Source: a virus. Taken from it: a stretch of DNA of 26,338 nt. The notes under the pieces were generated by a model that was not told the DNA's origin, did not search any database, and worked only from the letters and a program-made list of their open reading frames with translations. The position numbers were made by a program, and so were the translations under genes. Location: IMG/VR virus record IMGVR_UViG_3300031772_000240, positions 1 to 26,338 of that record; one strand, written 5' to 3'. Numbering within the stretch: position 1 is the stretch's first letter; each line of letters starts with the position of its first letter. This document shows positions 21,458-26,338 of the stretch, piece after piece.

Positions 21458-22059
21458 GCAATCCGCGCCTGATGCAGCCTGGTCGCGACCCGGCGCTGCA
21501 TCCTAATCGCGCTCCGGGCAGGTCGCTCGTGGAGTCGCTTGGCGGCGTCGTGGATTCGCTGCGTCAGCTTGCGACTGACTTTGGATTGCGGCCCTACCGC
21601 ATTTTCAGCGTCGTGGTGAAGTGGACGGGTGGAAGCTCAGGTCGCGGCGACGCGGTCGTAGTGAGCGAGCGCGAGCTACTGCCAACGCCCAAGCTGGTCG
21701 ACACGGCATCGCTGGAGGGCGAGGCGACTCCCGGCGGCTACCTCAATCGCGGCTCGGTGCGGCTTGTCCAAGTGTCGCCGCGCTATACCGAGGACGACGC
21801 CAGAGCGTTGTTTCATGTGCAGCCGCTCCCGACCGACATGGACGGCTTCATCGAGATGCGTATCGACGCTCGCGACGGCTCGACCGAGCGTCGGCGCTTC
21901 ACGGTCAAGTCGGTTCCGTTCCGCAACGCGGGCCGGTTCGAATGGGTCGTGCCGCTGACCTCGCAGCAGGGCGATCGCTCGCGATCTGGCGAGGTGCTGG
22001 AGGATGTGCAGTCGCCAACCGAGGTCAGAGTCGCCAGGTTACGAAGCGGGGTTCCCTGA
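21454..22059 (+). CDS. Putative head-tail joining or neck protein
   Basis: GTG 21454 overlaps the upstream stop. The 201-residue protein has a disordered N-terminal 30 residues, then a beta-rich core (PYRIFSVVVKWTGGSSGRGD, DGFIEMRIDARDGSTERRRF, KSVPFRNAGRFEWVV) and a polar tail. Beta-barrel proteins of this size in this slot commonly act as stoppers or head-completion proteins. No signature is strong enough for a specific name. It shares a TGATG junction with the next gene, so stoichiometric translation is likely. Confidence 0.6.
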   Translation: MSNPRLMQPGRDPALHPNRAPGRSLVESLGGVVDSLRQLATDFGLRPYRIFSVVVKWTGGSSGRGDAVVVSERELLPTPKLVDTASLEGEATPGGYLNRGSVRLVQVSPRYTEDDARALFHVQPLPTDMDGFIEMRIDARDGSTERRRFTVKSVPFRNAGRFEWVVPLTSQQGDRSRSGEVLEDVQSPTEVRVARLRSGVP

Positions 22060-22547
22060 TGGCCTACAGGCTCGATCTGTCGAGTTTCGCGAACGTGGTC
22101 GGGCAGCTACCGCCCAAGATTGAAAAGGCCGTCATTCGCGGGCTGGTGAGCGCGGCGATGCGCGGCGTCAGCGTGTGCGTGGAGAATATCGGCACTCGGA
22201 ATCCAGCCACCGGCACACCGCCCGCAGTCGATGAAGGCGACCTGCAACGCTCCGTGTCGTTTCACCGCATCCCGTTCGGCGCAATGATCGTCGTGGACGC
22301 TCCGCATGCGTCGATGGTGGAATACGGCACCCGACCGCACACGCCACCTCTGCAGCCGCTGATCGATTGGGCCATGCGCAAGTTTCAGGTCGACGAAGTG
22401 GAGGCCAAGAAGATCGCGTGGGGCGTTCGTGGGAAAATCAAGAAGGTGGGCACGAAGCCACGGCGCTACATGCACCGGACTGTGATACAACTGCGGCTGA
22501 AGATCGTGCCCGAGGAGATCGAGCGCGAGTTGAAGGCGATGCCGTAG
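22059..22547 (+). CDS. HK97 gp10-like tail/neck completion protein
   Basis: ATG 22059 overlaps the previous stop by one base. The 162-residue protein shows the gp10-type layout: an N-terminal helix after MAYRLDLSSFANVVGQLPPK, a helix EKAVIRGLVSAAMRGVSV, then TGTPPAVDEGDLQRSVSF, and MVEYGTRPHTPPLQPLIDWA, where the VEYGT-x-x-H/K-x-x-P motif is characteristic of the HK97 gp10/tail-component family. The C-terminal basic helix with PRRYMHRTV fits the same family. Such proteins join or complete the tail at the neck. Good confidence for the family. Confidence 0.75.
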   Translation: MAYRLDLSSFANVVGQLPPKIEKAVIRGLVSAAMRGVSVCVENIGTRNPATGTPPAVDEGDLQRSVSFHRIPFGAMIVVDAPHASMVEYGTRPHTPPLQPLIDWAMRKFQVDEVEAKKIAWGVRGKIKKVGTKPRRYMHRTVIQLRLKIVPEEIERELKAMP

Positions 22548-22558
22548 GAGCGTTTGCG

Positions 22559-22702
22559 ATGGCGAAAATTAAGGGTCTGGGCGATATGAAGTTCGGTGCC
22601 AAGGCTGCGGTCGCAAAGGCTCTCCCCGTTGGGCCTGTAGCGAAGAAGCCTGGGAAGCCGGTCCCGTTCGATAAGGTCAAGGGACTGGCGAAACAGCCGT
22701 GA
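22559..22702 (+). CDS. 47-residue basic peptide
   Basis: ATG 22559 has AGGAG (22546-22550) at a good distance and its 3' end overlaps the next start by four bases, supporting a real gene. The product is a Lys/Ala/Pro/Gly-rich, strongly basic peptide (MAKIKGLGDMKFGAK at the N-terminus) with no hydrophobic core, so probably extended or disordered. It might bind nucleic acid or a neighbouring structural protein. Function unknown. Confidence 0.55.
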   Translation: MAKIKGLGDMKFGAKAAVAKALPVGPVAKKPGKPVPFDKVKGLAKQP

Positions 22703-23340
22703 CGCTGCGCACGGTCGTCGGGTCGGACACGTTCCCACTGGCGGCGATCGGGACACTCGACCCGCGCAATGCGGCGGCTGAAGTGCTCGTCGCTTACCTG
22801 CGGTGCGCTCAGTTCCGACGCGGCGGCGGCACCGCGAACGACGAGCCGTTCGCTTTGGAGCGCGTCGAACCCTGGTGGCCTGATCCAAAGCGCGGAATCG
22901 CGTATCCGAGCGCCAGCGTTATCGATGGCGAGAAAATACCCTACGAGCCGCAGAACTTCGTTCCGGTGGCGCTTGAGCACACTTGGCATGTGTACGGCGA
23001 CGACACGGTGGTTTGGAAAACCGGCGAGGCGGTGATCGCGTTCCGGCTGGACTTCTGGTGTACCGACGACCCGACCAGGGAAGCTATCGCTGCGCGGGTG
23101 CCGTCCCTGTTCAACCCCGGCGAAGGCTATGTGGGAGTCCGACTGGCGGGGCATCCGAGGTATTTCGGCGCTCCCGTAAGGGCAACGCTGGTCGGAAACA
23201 GGCGCGTGGACACGCCCGAGTCGGTGTACGGTCGCGAACGCAACCTCGCTTGCACGGTGCGATGCGAAATTGACGTGCTGCAGCTAAGGTGCGCGGTTCC
23301 GCTCGATCCGAGGGTGCGCCTGACGGTGGTGCAGCCGTGA
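22699..23340 (+). CDS. Virion protein, first of a tandem paralogous pair
   Basis: This 213-residue protein starts at GTG 22699, overlapping the upstream stop. Segments such as [51 protein letters not shown] and [20 protein letters not shown] recur almost unchanged in the next gene, so both came from a duplication. Overall it is mixed beta/alpha without catalytic motif. The position after gp10-like genes fits a tail-terminator or neck/tail structural role. A single copy would be enough for ring assembly; two copies may form a mixed ring. Family name not recognised. Confidence 0.65.
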   Translation: MTLRTVVGSDTFPLAAIGTLDPRNAAAEVLVAYLRCAQFRRGGGTANDEPFALERVEPWWPDPKRGIAYPSASVIDGEKIPYEPQNFVPVALEHTWHVYGDDTVVWKTGEAVIAFRLDFWCTDDPTREAIAARVPSLFNPGEGYVGVRLAGHPRYFGAPVRATLVGNRRVDTPESVYGRERNLACTVRCEIDVLQLRCAVPLDPRVRLTVVQP

Positions 23341-24113
23341 CTCATCTCGCACCAGGCACCGCGCTCGACGTTGTAGTCGGACCAGACACCTATCCCATCG
23401 CCAGGATCGGCACCCTGGACCCGCGCAACGCGATGGCCGATGCGCTGGCGACGTTCCTACGGTGCGCGACGTTCCGGCGCGGGGGCGGGCTTGTAGCGGA
23501 CGAGGACTTCGCTTTGGAGCGCGTCGAACCCTGGTGGCCTGACCCGAAGTTCAGCATCGACTACCCGAGCGCCAGCATCATCGAGATAGACGAGATCCCG
23601 TATGAGGCGCACGCGCTTACACCGACACCGCTTGAGCACACTTGGCATGTGTACGGCGACGACACTGTGGTCTGGAAAACAGGCGAGGCGGTCGTATCGT
23701 TTCAGGTCGATCTGTGGGCGACCGACGATCCAACTCGGGAAGCGATGCTGGCTCGCTTGCCATCGCTGTTCAACCCTGGCGAGGGATACGCTGGCGTCCT
23801 GCTGGAAGGCGAGGCGGGGTATTTCCGCGCTCCCGTGCGCGCCACGCTGCTCGAGTACGAGCGCATCGACACGCCCGAAACAGTGTACGGGCGCGAGCGG
23901 CGTGCGCTTTGCGTCGTGCGTTGCGAGGTCGATGTTCTGCAACTGCGATGTGCTGTTCCGCTCGATCCTCGCGTGCGCCTGATAGTCACCGAGGGTGACG
24001 CTACTGGCATTCGGATCGTCGTTGTTATACCGTTTGACGCCATCATGCGCGACTCCGACGACCTGCCGATTGCGCGCAACTCCGACGGCCTGTTCATATT
24101 GCGGGATCCCTGA
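23337..24113 (+). CDS. Virion protein, second paralogue with C-terminal extension
   Basis: GTG 23337 is used because it overlaps the upstream stop (GTGA). The 258-residue product is a paralogue of the preceding gene over its first 210 residues, including [20 protein letters not shown] and the shared [15 protein letters not shown] and PLDPRVRL boxes. It adds about 45 residues, [20 protein letters not shown] and a polar end, that the first copy lacks. The extra end may contact the collagen-like fibre encoded immediately downstream (stop and start overlap by one base). Structural role inferred. Confidence 0.65.
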   Translation: MTHLAPGTALDVVVGPDTYPIARIGTLDPRNAMADALATFLRCATFRRGGGLVADEDFALERVEPWWPDPKFSIDYPSASIIEIDEIPYEAHALTPTPLEHTWHVYGDDTVVWKTGEAVVSFQVDLWATDDPTREAMLARLPSLFNPGEGYAGVLLEGEAGYFRAPVRATLLEYERIDTPETVYGRERRALCVVRCEVDVLQLRCAVPLDPRVRLIVTEGDATGIRIVVVIPFDAIMRDSDDLPIARNSDGLFILRDP

Positions 24114-25714
24114 TGCCGGATCCAAACGGCAGACCGTTTCTCTCGGAAGTTCTTGACGACGCCAATGGGACAATTCTCTACGACCCGACGCTGAACGGCG
24201 GGCGCGGCGGAATCAAATCGGGAGTTCCATCCGGTCCACAAGGCGCGCAAGGCGCGCAGGGCGCACAGGGCGCGCAGGGTTTTCAGGGCGCTGTCGGCGC
24301 GCAGGGCGCTGTCGGCGCTCAGGGCGCTCAAGGTGCTGTCGGCTCGCAGGGCTCTGTCGGCGCGCAAGGGTCACAGGGCACTCAAGGGTTTCAGGGCGCG
24401 GTCGGCGCGCAGGGTGTTCAGGGTTTTCAGGGCACTCAGGGCAATCAGGGCACTCAGGGTTTTCAAGGCGCGCAGGGTGCGACGGGCGCGCAAGGTGACG
24501 TCGGCGCTCAGGGCGCTCAGGGCGCGCAAGGTGCAACCGGCGCTCAGGGCGCGCAAGGTGCAACCGGCGCGCAAGGCGCAACCGGCTCACAAGGCGCGAC
24601 TGGTGCGCAGGGTGCGCAGGGCGTAGTCGGCGCTCAAGGTCCGCAGGGCGATGTCGGCGCAACCGGGTCGCAAGGCGCGCAAGGCGCGCAAGGCGCTGTC
24701 GGTGCGCAGGGTGCACAGGGTGCGACTGGTGCACAGGGCGCGACTGGCTCGCAAGGCGCTACCGGCGCTCAGGGCACTCAAGGATTCCAAGGCGCTACCG
24801 GCGCTCAGGGCACTCAAGGATTCCAAGGCGCTACCGGCGCTCAGGGCACTCAAGGATTCCAAGGCGCTACCGGCGCTCAGGGCACTCAAGGATTCCAAGG
24901 CGCTACGGGTGCGCAGGGTGCGACTGGCGCTCAGGGCGCTCAGGGCGCAACCGGCGCTCAAGGCGCTACGGGTGCGCAGGGCGCACAAGGCGCGCAAGGT
25001 TCACAGGGTACTCAAGGCGTTCAAGGCGCGCAGGGTACTCAGGGCGCTCAGGGCAGCGCCACCGGACGCTTGATCGGAGTGCAGCGCAAGACGTCTGGCA
25101 ACTACACGCCGACGTCTGGCACCGCATCTATCATCGTGTATGGGATCGGCGGTGGCGGTGGCGGTGGCGGTGGCGAACAAGGCGTAGGCACGCAAGGCGT
25201 CGGCGGTGGCGGCGGCGCTGGTCAGTACATCACGCACCGAGAGACCGGCATCGGAGCGGGGCCATATACGGCTACCTACGGCGCGGCGGGCGCGGGTGGC
25301 ACTGCGGGAAACAACGCGGGCTCGGCTGGTGGTTCATCGACGCTCGCGCTTTCAGTCACGCTCACGGCGGCGGGAGGCGGCGGTGGTGCCTCGATGGCTG
25401 CCGCATCCTTTTCAGCCTTTGCAGTAGGTGGATCCGCTGGCACCGGCACGAGCAATGCGAACCTAAGCACCCAAGGCAACGGTCCCGGCGAATCAGGCTC
25501 ACGCGACTCAGCGAGCCAGCAGCACAGCGGCGCAGGCGGAAGCTCACCGCTCGGAAGCGGCGGGCAGGCGATCTACAATAGCTCTGCAGTCGGCAACGCG
25601 GGCACCGGCGACGGTGCAGGCGGTGGCGGGGCGAACGCTACCGACGCAGGCAACGCAAACCGCGCAGGCGGTGCGGGCACGGCGGGCGTGTGGATCATTT
25701 ACGAGTACGCATGA
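24113..25714 (+). CDS. Collagen-like and glycine-rich fibre protein
   Basis: This 533-residue protein starts at ATG 24113. After a 40-residue head, residues 41 to about 316 consist of some 90 Gly-x-y triplets dominated by GAQ, GAT, GTQ, GFQ and GAV, a collagen-like triple helix rich in Gln and lacking much Pro. The remaining 215 residues form a glycine-rich domain with Gly runs from about residue 345, resembling polyglycine receptor-binding tips. A trimeric rod with a C-terminal adhesin is the natural reading, probably a tail or head fibre contacting the host surface. The N-terminal head would attach to the virion. Repeat number is likely to vary. Confidence 0.85.
   Translation: MPDPNGRPFLSEVLDDANGTILYDPTLNGGRGGIKSGVPSGPQGAQGAQGAQGAQGFQGAVGAQGAVGAQGAQGAVGSQGSVGAQGSQGTQGFQGAVGAQGVQGFQGTQGNQGTQGFQGAQGATGAQGDVGAQGAQGAQGATGAQGAQGATGAQGATGSQGATGAQGAQGVVGAQGPQGDVGATGSQGAQGAQGAVGAQGAQGATGAQGATGSQGATGAQGTQGFQGATGAQGTQGFQGATGAQGTQGFQGATGAQGTQGFQGATGAQGATGAQGAQGATGAQGATGAQGAQGAQGSQGTQGVQGAQGTQGAQGSATGRLIGVQRKTSGNYTPTSGTASIIVYGIGGGGGGGGGEQGVGTQGVGGGGGAGQYITHRETGIGAGPYTATYGAAGAGGTAGNNAGSAGGSSTLALSVTLTAAGGGGGASMAAASFSAFAVGGSAGTGTSNANLSTQGNGPGESGSRDSASQQHSGAGGSSPLGSGGQAIYNSSAVGNAGTGDGAGGGGANATDAGNANRAGGAGTAGVWIIYEYA
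24755..24906 (+). repeat. Perfect 36-bp tandem repeats within the collagen-like gene
   Basis: A 36-base unit encoding [12 protein letters not shown] is repeated identically three times from 24773 to 24880. A preceding half unit and a fourth unit that diverges after 24906 flank it. All copies keep frame. The absence of silent differences between copies shows recent expansion or gene conversion. Confidence 0.85.
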
Positions 25715-26338
25715 AAGAACAGCAAGCGGCTGCGCGCATCACAGTCATCACGCCGACACATGCGGCGTCGGCTCGATATCTGGTGGATGCGTACTGGTCG
25801 CTGCGTAAGCAAACGGTGCAGAACTGGCGCTGGCTGATCGCCGTCACTTCGATGAATGTGGATCTGCCTCCCGAGTTGCTTGCGGACGACCGCGTGCGGG
25901 CGATCCCCTACTCTCAGGCGCTGTTCCCGGTGCGCGGTCAAATCGGTCAATACAAGGCGGCACTCTCGATGGCGGCAGGCACCGAGTATGCGCTGGAGCT
26001 AGACGACGACGACGAACTGTTTCCGCGTGCGATTGAGCGTGTGCTGGCTGCGTTCGATGCTGGCGCTGACTTCGTTTCTAGCGACTGCGCCTACTGGCGC
26101 GACAACCTCGATGGCTCCCACGAGTCGAGTTGGGGCGAGTACCCGTTCGGCAAGCTCTACGGTTGGGAAGATCCGTACCCGGTGTCTTACCGTGGGATGG
26201 AGTTGCTGGCCCAACACGCGCCACCAGTGACGCACCAGAACATCCGGCGCGTGGAGTGGTCGCCTGATCACTTGAGGGCGTGGAGGATGTCGGCTTATGC
26301 CGCTGTCGGCGGTCACGACGAGTGCATGGCTGTCGGCG
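25711..26338 (+). CDS. Family 2-type glycosyltransferase, truncated by window end
   Basis: ATG 25711 overlaps the fibre stop (ATGA) and the frame stays open to the window edge, giving at least 209 residues. The N-terminus ITVITPTHA (10-18), then [20 protein letters not shown], matches GT-A glycosyltransferases, which start with a TPTYN-like strand and an 'SL..QT..NWE' helix. [12 protein letters not shown] (94-105) contains the Asp-x-Asp that holds the nucleotide sugar through a metal ion. The likely role is to transfer a sugar from a nucleotide donor. Location beside the collagen-like fibre suggests that it glycosylates the fibre or other virion proteins. DNA or host-surface sugar modification is an alternative. 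C-terminus not seen. Confidence 0.8.
   Translation, partial: MKEQQAAARITVITPTHAASARYLVDAYWSLRKQTVQNWRWLIAVTSMNVDLPPELLADDRVRAIPYSQALFPVRGQIGQYKAALSMAAGTEYALELDDDDELFPRAIERVLAAFDAGADFVSSDCAYWRDNLDGSHESSWGEYPFGKLYGWEDPYPVSYRGMELLAQHAPPVTHQNIRRVEWSPDHLRAWRMSAYAAVGGHDECMAVG

Noticed and set aside
24233-25060. Dense short repeats that could be mistaken for a CRISPR array
   Set aside because: The repeats are in frame, encode Gly-x-y triplets, and lack unique spacers of constant length.
25147-25235. GGTGGCGGT runs as a regulatory or structural DNA repeat
   Set aside because: They encode the polyglycine segment of the fibre tip in frame; protein-level selection is a sufficient explanation.

Overview
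The window is a continuous piece of a tailed double-stranded DNA phage genome (or prophage). It is GC-rich, very densely packed, and every supported gene lies on the + strand. Neighbouring genes mostly overlap by 1-20 bases, often at ATGA or TGATG junctions. The host cannot be named. High G+C, GTG starts beside AGGAGG-type ribosome sites, promoter-like -10 boxes sitting 6-7 bases before start codons that lack a Shine-Dalgarno site, and several small-protein families familiar from actinobacteriophages all hint at a high-GC, possibly actinobacterial, host. This is inference only. No integrase, repressor, tRNA, CRISPR array or insertion sequence was seen.

Left block (1-5948): a run of small accessory genes. 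It includes several Cys-pair (zinc-ribbon-like) miniproteins, an HNH nuclease, a winged-helix-like protein, a possible small terminase-like protein, a 32-residue membrane peptide, a zinc ribbon/coiled coil/MazG-type pyrophosphohydrolase fusion, and a pyruvoyl-enzyme homologue of the S-adenosylmethionine decarboxylase family. A promoter/operator-like spacer at 2970-3012 divides the block.

Sulfur/methyl block (5945-7944): a ParB-like domain fused to a methyltransferase of the DNA-phosphorothioation-associated type, overlapping a PAPS-reductase/DndC-like ATP pyrophosphatase, placed directly before the large terminase. This looks like a compact phage DNA-modification or anti-restriction cassette.

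Packaging and head block (7934-22702): large terminase, a small virion protein, portal, and a 1130-residue MuF minor head protein. The MuF protein ends in a domain whose motif order matches DarT-type ADP-ribosyltransferases. A 106-residue unknown protein follows, then a stand-alone macrodomain resembling DarG-type ADP-ribosyl hydrolases. Next come small proteins, two probable virion/decoration proteins, scaffold, major capsid protein and a set of connector/neck proteins. Strong hairpins (17427-17450, 18133-18179, 20473-20520) and a good promoter (18936-18964) punctuate this block, probably to set the stoichiometry of the capsid genes.

Right block (22699-26338): a tandem pair of paralogous virion proteins, a collagen-like and glycine-rich fibre with perfect 36-bp repeats, and a family 2 glycosyltransferase cut by the window end. 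No tail tube or tape measure is visible before the fibre.

The most interesting proposal is the MuF-ART/macrodomain pair. It looks like a phage version of a DarT/DarG writer and eraser, with the writer built into a protein likely to be carried in the virion. Second is the ParB-methyltransferase plus PAPS-reductase cassette beside the SpeD-like gene. All family assignments rest on motifs read by eye; no database search was run.
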